DNA from: Auanema rhodensis
Lineage: Eukaryota > Nematoda > Chromadorea > Rhabditida > Rhabditidae
Direction: 5' to 3'
DNA length: 64,000 nucleotides
Assembly (NCBI GenBank): GCA_964057225.1
Contig: OZ059894.1
Coordinates: forward strand, 24,148,476 to 24,212,475
Below the pieces are notes generated by a model that worked only from the letters and a program-made list of their open reading frames with translations, was not told where the DNA came from and searched no databases. Positions within the stretch are counted from its first letter, which is position 1, and each line of letters begins with the position of its first letter. Positions 9,857-22,879 of the stretch are shown here, piece by piece. The position numbers and the translations under genes are program-made.

Positions 9857-11968
9857 TGAAAGATGAAGAGATGCGGTTTTCAAAATTAGATTCCCTATGT
9901 CCATATTAGTCTAAAAACAAATTTTTATTGATATTGGTTCATGGTAACCATGACTTTGAAATTTACGTGAACTTTAATTTATGCTAATTAAATGTACACG
10001 TGATGTGCACTTGGTATGTAACTCGCTTCACGTGAAAGATAAAGAGATGCGGTTTTCAAAATTAGATTCCCCATGTCCATATTAGTCTCAAAACAAATTT
10101 TTATTGATATTGGTTCATGGTAACCATGACTTTGAAATTTACGTGAACTTTAATTTATGCTAATTAAATGTACACGTGATGTGCACTTGGTATGTAACTC
10201 GCTTCACGTGAAAGATAAAGAGATGCGGTTTTCAAAATTAGATTCCCCATGTCCATATTAGTCTAAAAACAAATTTTTATTAATATTGGTGCATGGTAAC
10301 CATGACTTTGAAATTTACGTGAACTTTAATTTATGCTAATTAAATGTACACGTGATGTGCCCTCGGTATGTAACTCGCTTCACGTGAAAGATAAAGAGAT
10401 GCGGTTTTCAAAATTAGATTCCCCATGTCCATATTAGTCTAAAAACAAATTTTTATTGATATTGGTGCATGGTAACCATGACTTTGAAATTTACGTGAAC
10501 TTTAATTTATGCTAATTAAATGTACACGTGATGTGCACTTGGTATGTAACTCGCTACACGTGAAAGATAAAAAGATGCGGTTTTCAAAATTAAATTTCCC
10601 ATGTCCATATTAGTCTAAAAAAAAATTTTTATTGATATTGGTGCATGGTAACCATGACTTTGAAATTTACGTGAACTTTAATTTATGCTAATTAAATGTA
10701 CACGTGATGTGCACTTGGTATGTAATTCGCTTCACGTGAAAGATAAAGAGATGCGGTTTTCAAAATTAGATTCCCCATGTCCATATTAGTCTAAAAACAA
10801 ATTTTTATTGATATTGGTTCATGGTAACCATGACTTTGAAATTTACGTGAACTTTAATTTATGCTAATTAAATGTACACGTGATGTGCACTTGGTATGTA
10901 ACTCGCTTCACGTGAAAGATGAAGAGATGCGGTTTTCAAAATTAGATTCCCTATGTCCATATTAGTCTAAAAAAAAATTTTTATTGATATTGGTGCATGG
11001 TAACCATGACTTTGAAATTTACGTGAACTTTAATTTATGCTAATTAAATGTACACGTGATGTGCACTTGGTATGTAATTCGCTTCACGTGAAAGATAAAG
11101 AGATGCGGTTTTCAAAATTAGATTCCCTATGTCCATATTAGTCTAAAAACAAATTTTTATTGATATTGGTTCATGGTAACCATGACTTTGAAATTTACGT
11201 GAACTTCAATTTATGCTTATTAAATGTACACGTGATGTGCACTTGGTATGTAACTCGCTTCACGTGAAAGATGAAGAGATGCGGTTTTCAAAATTAGATT
11301 CCCTATGTCCATATTAGTCTAAAAACAAATTTTTATTGATATTGGTTCATGGTAACCATGACTTTGAAATTTACGTGAACTTTAATTTATGCTAATTAAA
11401 TGTACACGTGATGTGCACTTGGTATGTAACTCGCTTCACGTGAAAGATAAAGAGATGCGGTTTTCAAAATTAGATTCCCCATGTCCATATTAGTCTCAAA
11501 ACAAATTTTTATTGATATTGGTTCATGGTAACCATGACTTTGAAATTTACGTGAACTTTAATTTATGCTAATTAAATGTACACGTGATGTGCACTTGGTA
11601 TGTAACTCGCTTCACGTGAAAGATAAAGAGATGCGGTTTTCAAAATTAGATTCCCCATGTCCATATTAGTCTAAAAACAAATTTTTATTGATATTGGTGC
11701 ATGGTAACCATGACTTTGAAATTTACGTGAACTTTAATTTATGCTAATTAAATGTACACGTGATGTGCCCTCGGTATGTAACTCGCTTCACGTGAAAGAT
11801 AAAGAGATGCGGTTTTCAAAATTAGATTCCCCATGTCCATATTAGTCTAAAAACAAATTTTTATTGATATTGGTGCATGGTAACCATGACTTTGAAATTT
11901 ACGTGAACTTTAATTTATGCTAATTAAATGTACACGTGATGTGCACTTGGTATGTAACTCGCTTCATG
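9857..11968 (+). repeat. 8-unit (1408-bp) duplication
   Basis: Units 9857-10560 (D, T with tctcaaaac, G with 153C+156C, G) match 11265-11968 in order. Rare markers tctcaaaac (10089 and 11497) and ccctcgg (about 10361 and 11769) are exactly 1408 bp apart. The unit at 10209 has a private change near 10282 (attaatattg) and the unit at 10385 ends gctacacg, so the copies have diverged slightly. Between them are A*, T, a 9G/40T/62A/83G/166T mosaic at 10913, and an S unit with 40T. Confidence 0.85.
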
Positions 11969-13903
11969 TGAAAGATAAAGAAATGCGGTTTTCAAAATTA
12001 GATTCCCCATGTCCATATTAGTCTAAAAACAAATTTTTATTGATATTGGTGCATGGTAACCATGACTTTGAAATTTACGTGAACTTTAATTTATGCTAAT
12101 TAAATGTACACGTGATGTGCACTCGGTATGTAACTCGCTTCACGTGAAAGATAAAGAGATGCGGTTTTCAAAATTAAATTTCCCATGTCCATATTAGTCT
12201 AAAAACAAATTTTTGTTGATATTGGTGCATGGTAACCATGACTTTGAAATTTACGTGAACTTTAATTTATGCTAATTAAATGTACACGTGGTGTGCACTT
12301 GGTATGTAACTCGCTTCACGTGAAAGATAAAGAGATGCGGTTTTCAAAATTAGATTCCCCATGTCCATATTAGTCTAAAAACAAATTTTTATTGATATTG
12401 GTTCATGGTAACCATGACTTTGAAATTTACGTGAACTTTAATTTATGCTAATTAAATGTACACGTGATGTGCACTTGGTATGTAACTCGCTTCACGTGAA
12501 AGATAAAGAGATGCGGTTTTCAAAATTAGATTCCCCCTGTCCATATTAGTCTAAAAACAGATTTTTATTGATATTGGTTCATGGTAACCATGACTTTGAA
12601 ATTTACGTGAACTTTAATTTATGCTAATTAAATGTACACGTGATGTGCACTTGGTATGTAACTCGCTTCACGTGAAAGATAAAGAGATGCGGTTTTCAAA
12701 ATTAGATTCCCCATGTCCATATTAGTCTAAAAACAAATTTTTATTGATATTGGTTCATGGTAACCATGACTTTGAAATTTACGTGAACTTTAATTTATGC
12801 TAATTAAATGTACACGTGATGTGCACTTGGTATGTAACTCGCTTCACGTGAAAGATAAAGAGATGCGGTTTTCAAAATTAGATTCCCCATGTCCATATTA
12901 GTCTAAAAACAAATTTTTATTGATATTGGTGCATGGTAACCATGACTTTGAAATTTACGTGAACTTTAATTTATGCTAATTAAATGTACACGTGATGTGC
13001 ACTTGGTATGTAACTCGCTTCACGTGAAAGATAAAGAGATGCGGTTTTCAAAATTAGATTCCCCATGTCCATATTAGTCTAAAAACAAATTTTTATTGAT
13101 ATTGGTTCATGGTAACCATGACTTTGAAATTTCGTGAACTTTAATTTATGCTAATTAAATGTACACGTGATGTGCACTTGGTATGTAACTCGCTTCACGT
13201 GAAAGATAAAGAGATGCGGTTTTCAAAATTAGATTCCCCATGTCCATATTAGTCTAAAAACAAATTTTTATTGATATTGGTGCATGGTAACCATGACTTT
13301 GAAATTTACGTGAACTTTAATTTATGCTAATTAAATGTACACGTGATGTGCACTTGGTATGTAACTCGCTTCACGTGAAAGATAAAGAGATGCGGTTTTC
13401 AAAATTAGATTCCCCATGTCCATATTAGTCTAAAAACAAATTTTTATTGATATTGGTTCATGGTAACCATGACTTTGAAATTTACGTGAACTTCAATTTA
13501 TGCTAATTAAATGTACACGTGATGTGCACTTGGTATGTAACTCGCTTCACGTGAAAGATGAAGAGATGCGGTTTTCAAAATTAGATTCCCTATGTCCATA
13601 TTAGTCTAAAAACAAATTTTTATTGATATTGGTTCATGGTAACCATGACTTTGAAATTTACGTGAACTTTAATTTATGCTAATTAAATGTACACGTGATG
13701 TGCACTTGGTATGTAACTCGCTTCACGTGAAAGATAAAGAGATGCGGTTTTCAAAATTAGATTCCCCATGTCCATATTAGTCTAAAAACAAATTTTTATT
13801 GATATTGGTTCATGGTAACCATGACTTTGAAATTTACGTGAACTTTAATTTATGCTAATTAAATGTACACGTGATGTGCACTTGGTATGTAACTCGCTTC
13901 ACG
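11969..13903 (+). repeat. Mixed units before the pentamer block
   Basis: Order: G(14A,156C), A, T, T(41C), T, G, T with a 1-bp deletion, G, S, D, T. Private changes include tttttgttg and gtggtgtg in the unit at 12145 and aaacagat in the unit at 12497. The S-D pair at 13376-13727 is a truncated form of the four-unit cassette. No tandem HOR was seen here. Confidence 0.75.
13025..13199 (+). repeat. 175-bp monomer with a 1-base deletion
   Basis: At 13130-13136 the unit reads tttcgtg where others read tttacgtg, so the A at position 109 is missing. All later unit starts shift by one base, and the shift persists to the end of the window. It is the only net indel found among 363 units. It might be a real mutation private to one unit, or an assembly or consensus error. 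The missing A lies between the T run at 106-108 and an ACGT core. Confidence 0.93.
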
Positions 13904-15663
13904 TGAAAGATAAAGAAATGCCGTTTTCAAAATTAGATTCCCCCTGTCCATATTAGTCTAAAAACAAATTTTTATTGATATTGGTGCATGGTAACCATGA
14001 CTTTGAAATTTACGTGAACTTTAATTTATGCTAATTAAATGTACACGTGATGTGCCCTTGGTATGTAACTCGCTTCACGTGAAAGATAAAGAGATGCGGT
14101 TTTCAAAATTAGATTCCCCATGTCCATATTAGTCTAAAAACAAATTTTTATTGATATTGGTGCATGGTAACCATGACTTTGAAATTTACGTGAACTTTAA
14201 TTTATGCTAATTAAATGTACACGTGATGTGCACTTGGTATGTAACTCGCTTCACGTGAAAGATAAAGAGATGCGGTTTTCAAAATTAGATTCCCCATGTC
14301 CATATTAGTCTAAAAACAAATTTTTATTGATATTGGTGCATGGTAACCATGACTTTGAAATTTACGTGAACTTTAATTTATGCTAATTAAATGTACACGT
14401 GATGTGCACTTGGTATGTAACTCGCTTCACGTGAAAGATAAAGAGATGCGGTTTTCAAAATTAAATTTCCCATGTCCATATTAGTCTAAAAACAAATTTT
14501 TATTGATATTGGTGCATGGTAACCATGACTTTGAAATTTACGTGAACTTTAATTTATGCTAATTAAATGTACACGTGATGTGCACTTGGTATGTAACTCG
14601 CTTCACGTGAAAGATAAAGAGATGCGGTTTTCAAAATTAGATTCCCCATGTCCATATTAGTCTAAAAACAAATTTTTATTGATATTGGTTCATGGTAACC
14701 ATGACTTTGAAATTTACGTGAACTTTAATTTATGCTAATTAAATGTACACGTGATGTGCACTTGGTATGTAACTCGCTTCACGTGAAAGATAAAGAAATG
14801 CCGTTTTCAAATTTAGATTCCCCCTGTCCATATTAGTCTAAAAACAAATTTTTATTGATATTGGTGCATGGTAACCATGACTTTGAAATTTACGTGAACT
14901 TTAATTTATGCTAATTAAATGTACACGTGATGTGCCCTTGGTATGTAACTCGCTTCACGTGAAAGATAAAGAGATGCGGTTTTCAAAATTAGATTCCCCA
15001 TGTCCATATTAGTCTAAAAACAAATTTTTATTGATATTGGTGCATGGTAACCATGACTTTGAAATTTACGTGAACTTTAATTTATGCTAATTAAATGTAC
15101 ACGTGATGTGCACTTGGTATGTAACTCGCTTCACGTGAAAGATAAAGAGATGCGGTTTTCAAAATTAGATTCCCCATGTCCATATTAGTCTAAAAACAAA
15201 TTTTTATTGATATTGGTGCATGGTAACCATGACTTTGAAATTTACGTGAACTTTAATTTATGCTAATTAAATGTACACGTGATGTGCACTTGGTATGTAA
15301 CTCGCTTCACGTGAAAGATAAAGAGATGCGGTTTTCAAAATTAAATTTCCCATGTCCATATTAGTCTAAAAACAAATTTTTATTGATATTGGTGCATGGT
15401 AACCATGACTTTGAAATTTACGTGAACTTTAATTTATGCTAATTAAATGTACACGTGATGTGCACTTGGTATGTAACTCGCTTCACGTGAAAGATAAAGA
15501 GATGCGGTTTTCAAAATTAGATTCCCCATGTCCATATTAGTCTAAAAACAAATTTTTATTGATATTGGTTCATGGTAACCATGACTTTGAAATTTACGTG
15601 AACTTTAATTTATGCTAATTAAATGTACATGTGATGTGCACTTGGTATGTAACTCGCTTCACG
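13904..15663 (+). repeat. Two tandem 5-unit HOR copies (880 bp each)
   Basis: Copies at 13904-14783 and 14784-15663 share the order G(14A,19C,41C,153C), G, G, A, T. The odd first unit (taaagaaatgccg then cccctgtcc) is the clearest marker, at 13921 and 14801. Private differences are aatttag near 14811 and tacatgtg at 15630. The same G(153C)-G-G-A-T order returns at 19360, 21120 and 22000. Confidence 0.9.
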
Positions 15664-18127
15664 TTAAAGATAAAGAGATGCGTTTTTCAAAATTAGATTC
15701 CCCCTGTCCATATTAGTCTAGAAACAAATTTTTATTGATATTGGTTCATGGTAACCATGACTTTGAAATTTACGTGAACTTTAATTTATGCTAATTAAAT
15801 GTACACGTGATGTGCACTTGGTATGTAACTCGCTTCACGTGAAAGATAAAGAGATGCGGTTTTCAAAATTAAATTTCCCATGTCCATATTAGTCTAAAAA
15901 CAAATTTTTATTGATATTGGTGCATGGTAACCATGACTTTGAAATTTACGTGAACTTTAATTTATGCTAATTAAATGTACACGTGATGTGCACTTGGTAT
16001 GTAACTCGCTTCACGTGAAAGATAAAGAGATGCGGTTTTCAAAATTAGATTCCCCATGTCCATATTAGTCTAAAAACAAATTTTTATTGATATTGGTTCA
16101 TGGTAACCATGACTTTGAAATTTACGTGAACTTTAATTTATGCTAATTAAATGTACACGTGATGTGCACTTGGTATGTAACTCGCTTCACGTTAAAGATA
16201 AAGAGATGCGTTTTTCAAAATTAGATTCCCCCTGTCCATATTAGTCTAAAAACAAATTTTTATTGATATTGGTTCATGGTAACCATGACTTTGAAATTTA
16301 CGTGAACTTTAATTTATGCTAATTAAATGTACACGTGATGTGCACTTGGTATGTAACTCGCTTCACGTGAAAGATAAAGAGATGCGGTTTTCAAAATTAG
16401 ATTGCCCATGTCCATATTAGTCTAAAAACAAATTTTTATTGATATTGGTGCATGGTAACCATGACTTTGAAATTTACGTGAACTTTAATTTATGCTAATT
16501 AAATGTACACGTGATGTGCCCTTGGTATGTAACTCGCTTCACGTGAAAGATAAAGAGATGCGGTTTTCAAAATTAGATTCCCCATGTCCATATTAGTCTA
16601 AAAACAAATTTTTATTGATATTGGTGCATGGTAACCATGACTTTGAAATTTACGTGAACTTTAATTTATGCTAATTAAATGTACACGTGATGTGCACTTG
16701 GTATGTAACTCGCTTCACGTGAAAGATAAAGAGATGCGGTTTTCAAAATTAGGTTCCCCATGTCCATATTAGTCTAAAAACAAATTTTTATTGATATTGG
16801 TTCATGGTAACCATGACTTTGAAATTTACGTGAACTTTAATTTATGCTAATTAAATGTACACGTGATGTGCACTTGGTATGTAACTCGCTTCACGTTAAA
16901 GATAAAGAGATGCGTTTTTCAAAATTAGATTCCCCCTGTCCATATTAGTCTAAAAACAAATTTTTATTGATATTGGTTCATGGTAACCATGACTTTGAAA
17001 TTTACGTGAACTTTAATTTATGCTAATTAAATGTACACGTGATGTGCACTTGGTATGTAACTCGCTTCACGTGAAAGATAAAGAGATGCGGTTTTCAAAA
17101 TTAAATTTCCCATGTCCATATTAGTCTAAAAACAAATTTTTATTGATATTGGTGCATGGTAACCATGACTTTGAAATTTACGTGAACTTTAATTTATGCT
17201 AATTAAATGTACACGTGATGTGCACTTGGTATGTAACTCGCTTCACGTGAAAGATAAAGAGATGCGGTTTTCAAAATTAGATTCCCCATGTCCATATTAG
17301 TCTAAAAACAAATTTTTATTGATATTGGTTCATGGTAACCATGACTTTGAAATTTACGTGAACTTTAATTTATGCTAATTAAATGTACACGTGATGTGCA
17401 CTTGGTATGTAACTCGCTTCACGTTAAAGATAAAGAGATGCGTTTTTCAAAATTAGATTCCCCCTGTCCATATTAGTCTAAAAACAAATTTTTATTGATA
17501 TTGGTTCATGGTAACCATGACTTTGAAATTTACGTGAACTTTAATTTATGCTAATTAAATGTACACGTGATGTGCACTTGGTATGTAACTCGCTTCACGT
17601 GAAAGATAAAGAGATGCGGTTTTCAAAATTAGATTGCCCATGTCCATATTAGTCTAAAAACAAATTTTTATTGATATTGGTGCATGGTAACCATGACTTT
17701 GAAATTTACGTGAACTTTAATTTATGCTAATTAAATGTACACGTGATGTGCCCTTGGTATGTAACTCGCTTCACGTGAAAGATAAAGAGATGCGGTTTTC
17801 AAAATTAGATTCCCCATGTCCATATTAGTCTAAAAACAAATTTTTATTGATATTGGTGCATGGTAACCATGACTTTGAAATTTACGTGAACTTTAATTTA
17901 TGCTAATTAAATGTACACGTGATGTGCACTTGGTATGTAACTCGCTTCACGTGAAAGATAAAGAGATGCGGTTTTCAAAATTAGATTCCCCATGTCCATA
18001 TTAGTCTAAAAACAAATTTTTATTGATATTGGTTCATGGTAACCATGACTTTGAAATTTACATGAACTTTAATTTATGCTAATTAAATGTACAAGTGATG
18101 TGCACTTGGTATGTAACTCGCTTCACG
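15664..18127 (+). repeat. Two tandem 7-unit HOR copies (1232 bp each)
   Basis: Copies at 15664-16895 and 16896-18127 have the order X, A, T, X, G(37G,153C), G, T, where X is a T unit beginning gttaaag and carrying 20T and 41C. X starts at 15664, 16192, 16896 and 17424, a 3-4-3 unit spacing that matches the heptamer. Private changes: tctagaaac near 15721, aggttcccc near 16753, and tacatgaac plus acaagtg in the unit at 17952. In X units the junction palindrome is broken (ttcacgttaa). Confidence 0.9.
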
Positions 18128-19359
18128 TGAAAGATAAAGAGATGCGGTTTTCAAAATTAGATTCCCCATGTCCATATTAGTCTAAAAACAAATTTTTATT
18201 GATATTGGTGCATGGTAACCATGACTTTGAAATTTACGTGAACTTTAATTTATGCTAATTAAATGTACACGTGATGTGCCCTTGGTATGTAACTCGCTTC
18301 ACGTGAAAGATAAAGAGATGCGGTTTTCAAAATTAGATTCCCCATGTCCATATTAGTCTAAAAACAAATTTTTATTGATATTGGTGCATGGTAACCATGA
18401 CTTTGAAATTTACGTGAACTTTAATTTATGCTAATTAAATGTACACGTGATGTGCACTTGGTATGTAACTCGCTTCACGTGAAAGATAAAGAGATGCGGT
18501 TTTCAAAATTAGATTCCCCATGTCCATATTAGTCTACAAACAAATTTTTATTGATATTGGTGCATGGTAACCATGACTTTGAAATTTACGTGAACTTTAA
18601 TTTATGCTAATTAAATGTACACGTGATGTGCACTTGGTATGTAACTCGCTTCACGTGAAAGATAAAGAGATGCGGTTTTCAAAATTAGATTCCCTATGTC
18701 CATATTAGTCTAAAAACAAATTTTTATTGATATTGGTTCATGGTAACCATGACTTTGAAATTTACGTGAACTTTAATTTATGCTAATTAAATGTACACGT
18801 GATGTGCACTTGGTATGTAACTCGCTTCACGTGAAAGATAAAGAGATGCGGTTTTCAAAATTAGATTGCCCATGTCCATATTAGTCTAAAAACAAATTTT
18901 TATTGATATTGGTGCATGGTAACCATGACTTTGAAATTTACGTGAACTTTAATTTATGCTAATTAAATGTACACGTGATGTGCCCTTGGTATGTAACTCG
19001 CTTCACGTGAAAGATAAAGAGATGCGGTTTTCAAAATTAGATTCCCCATGTCCATATTAGTCTAAAAACAAATTTTTATTGATATTGGTGCATGGTAACC
19101 ATGACTTTGAAATTTACGTGAACTTTAATTTATGCTAATTAAATGTACACGTGATGTGCACTTGGTATGTAACTCGCTTCACGTGAAAGATAAAGAGATG
19201 CGGTTTTCAAAATTAGATTCCCCATGTCCATATTAGTCTAAAAACAAATTTTTATTGATATTGGTTCATGGTAACCATGACTTTGAAATTTACGTGAACT
19301 TTAATTTATGCTAATTAAATGTACACGTGATGTGCACTTGGTATGTAACTCGCTTCACG
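18128..19359 (+). repeat. Transitional units between heptamers and pentamers
   Basis: Order: G(153C), G, G (with ctacaaac), T(40T), G(37G,153C), G, T. The last three resemble the end of the preceding heptamer; the first three resemble the start of the following pentamer. This looks like a junction between two HOR domains. Confidence 0.7.
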
Positions 19360-22300
19360 TGAAAGATAAAGAGATGCGGTTTTCAAAATTAGATTCCCCA
19401 TGTCCATATTAGTCTAAAAACAAATTTTTATTGATATTGGTGCATGGTAACCATGACTTTGAAATTTACGTGAACTTTAATTTATGCTAATTAAATGTAC
19501 ACGTGATGTGCCCTTGGTATGTAACTTGCTTCACGTGAAAGATAAAGAGATGCGGTTTTCAAAATTAGATTCCCCATGTCCATATTAGTCTAAAAACAAA
19601 TTTTTATTGATATTGGTGCATGGTAACCATGACTTTGAAATTTACGTGAACTTTAATTTATGCTAATTAAATGTACACGTGATGTGCACTTGGTATGTAA
19701 CTCGCTTCACGTGGAAGATAAAGAGATGCGGTTTTCAAAATTAGATTCCCCATGTCCATATTAGTCTAAAAACAAATTTTTATTGATATTGGTGCATGGT
19801 AACCATGACTTTGAAATTTACGTGAACTTTAATTTATGCTAATTAAATGTACACGTGATGTGCACTTGGTATGTAACTCGCTTCACGTGAAAGATAAAGA
19901 GATGCGGTTTTCAAAATTAAATTTCCCATGTCCATATTAGTCTAAAAACAAATTTTTATTGATATTGGTGCATGGTAACCATGACTTTGAAATTTACGTG
20001 AACTTTAATTTATGCTAATTAAATGTACACGTGATGTGCACTTGGTATGTAACTCGCTTCACGTGAAAGATAAAGAGATGCGGTTTTCAAAATTAGATTC
20101 CACATGTCCATATTAGTCTAAAAACAAATTTTTATTGATATTGGTTCATGGTAACCATGACTTTGAAATTTACGTGAACTTTAATTTATGCTAATTAAAT
20201 GTACACGTGATGTGCACTTGGTATGTAACTCGCTTCACGTGAAAGATAAAGAGATGCGGTTTTCAAAATTAGATTCCCCATGTCCATATTAGTCTAAAAA
20301 CAAATTTTTATTGATATTGGTTCATGGTAACCATGACTTTGAAATTTACGTGAACTTTAATTTATGCTAATTAAATGTACACGTGATGTGCCCTTGGTAT
20401 GTAACTCGCTTCACGTGAAAGATAAAGAGATGCGGTTTTCAAAATTAGATTCCCCATGTCCATATTAGTCTAAAAACAAATTTTTATTGATATTGGTGCA
20501 TGGTAACCATGACTTTGAAATTTACGTGAACTTTAATTTATGCTAATTAAATGTACACGTGATGTGCACTTGGTATGTAACTCGCTTCACGTTAAAGATA
20601 AAGAGATGCGGTTTTCAAAATTACATTCCCTATGTCCATATTAGTCTAAAAACAAATTTTTATTGATATTGGTTCATGGTAACCATGACTTTGAAATTTA
20701 CGTGAACTTTAATTTATGCTAATTAAATGTACACGTGATGTGCACTTGGTATGTAACTCGCTTCACGTGAAAGATAAAGAGATGCGGTTTTCAAAATTAG
20801 ATTCCCCATGTCCATATTAGTCTAAAAACAAATTTTTATTGATATTGGTTCATGGTAACCATGACTTTGAAATTTACGTGAACTTTAATTTATGCTAATT
20901 AAATGTACACGTGATGTGCACTTGGTATGTAACTCGCTTCACGTGAAAGATAAAGAGATGCGGTTTTCAAAATTAGATTCCCCATGTCCATATTAGTCTA
21001 AAAACAAATTTTTATTGATATTGGTTCATGGTAACCATGACTTTGAAATTTACGTGAACTTTAATTTATGCTAATTAAATGTACACGTGATGTGCACTTG
21101 GTATGTAACTCGCTTCACGTGAAAGATAAAGAGATGCGGTTTTCAAAATTAGATTCCCCATGTCCATATTAGTCTAAAAACAAATTTTTATTGATATTGG
21201 TGCATGGTAACCATGACTTTGAAATTTACGTGAACTTTAATTTATGCTAATTAAATGTACACGTGATGTGCCCTTGGTATGTAACTCGCTTCACGTGAAA
21301 GATAAAGAGATGCGGTTTTCAAAATTAGATTCCCCATGTCCATATTAGTCTAAAAACAAATTTTTATTGATATTGGTGCATGGTAACCATGACTTTGAAA
21401 TTTACGTGAACTTTAATTTATGCTAATTAAATGTACACGTGATGTGCACTTGGTATGTAACTCGCTTCACGTGGAAGATAAAGAGATGCGGTTTTCAAAA
21501 TTAGATTCCCCATGTCCATATTAGTCTAAAAACAAATTTTTATTGATATTGGTGCATGGTAACCATGACTTTGAAATTTACGTGAACTTTAATTTATGCT
21601 AATTAAATGTACACGTGATGTGCACTTGGTATGTAACTCGCTTCACGTGAAAGATAAAGAGATGCGGTTTTCAAAATTAAATTTCCCATGTCCATATTAG
21701 TCTAAAAACAAATTTTTATTGATATTGGTGCATGGTAACCATGACTTTGAAATTTACGTGAACTTTAATTTATGCTAATTAAATGTACACGTGATGTGCA
21801 CTTGGTATGTAACTCGCTTCACGTGAAAGATAAAGAGATGCGGTTTTCAAAATTAGATTCCACATGTCCATATTAGTCTAAAAACAAATTTTTATTGATA
21901 TTGGTTCATGGTAACCATGACTTTGAAATTTACGTGAACTTTAATTTATGCTAATTAAATGTACACGTGATGTGCACTTGGTATGTAACTCGCTTCACGT
22001 GAAAGATAAAGAGATGCGGTTTTCAAAATTAGATTCCCCATGTCCATATTAGTCTAAAAACAAATTTTTATTGATATTGGTGCATGGTAACCATGACTTT
22101 GAAATTTACGTGAACTTTAATTTATGCTAATTAAATGTACACGTGATGTGCCCTTGGTATGTAACTCGCTTCACGTGAAAGATAAAGAGATGCGGTTTTC
22201 AAAATTAGATTCCCCATGTCCATATTAGTCTAAAAACAAATTTTTATTGATATTGGTGCATGGTAACCATGACTTTGAAATTTACGTGAACTTTAATTTA

Positions 22301-22879
22301 TGCTAATTAAATGTACACGTGATGTGCACTTGGTATGTAACTCGCTTCACGTGAAAGATAAAGAGATGCGGTTTTCAAAATTAGATTCCCCATGTCCATA
22401 TTAGTCTAAAAACAAATTTTTATTGATATTGGTGCATGGTAACCATGACTTTGAAATTTACGTGAACTTTAATTTATGCTAATTAAATGTACACGTGATG
22501 TGCACTTGGTATGTAACTCGCTTCACGTGAAAGATAAAGAGATGCGGTTTTCAAAATTAAATTTCCCATGTCCATATTAGTCTAAAAACAAATTTTTATT
22601 GATATTGGTGCATGGTAACCATGACTTTGAAATTTACGTGAACTTTAATTTATGCTAATTAAATGTACACGTGATGTGCACTTGGTATGTAACTCGCTTC
22701 ACGTGAAAGATAAAGAGATGCGGTTTTCAAAATTAGATTCCCCATGTCCATATTAGTCTAAAAACAAATTTTTATTGATATTGGTTCATGGTAACCATGA
22801 CTTTGAAATTTACGTGAACTTTAATTTATGCTAATTAAATGTACACGTGATGTGCACTTGGTATGTAACTCGCTTCACG
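19360..22879 (+). repeat. Pentamer domain with a 10-unit (1760-bp) super-repeat
   Basis: Pentamers G(153C)-G-G-A-T occur at 19360, 21120 and 22000. Those at 19360 and 21120 share two rare markers: the gtggaag unit start (19712 and 21472) and attccacatg (39A; about 20101 and 21861), exactly 1760 bp apart. The third pentamer at 22000 lacks both. Between them, 20240-21119 holds T(153C), G, a gttaaag T unit with ttacattccctatg at 20592, T and T. The copies at 19360 and 21120 are therefore closer relatives than 21120 and its direct neighbour at 22000. Confidence 0.88.
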
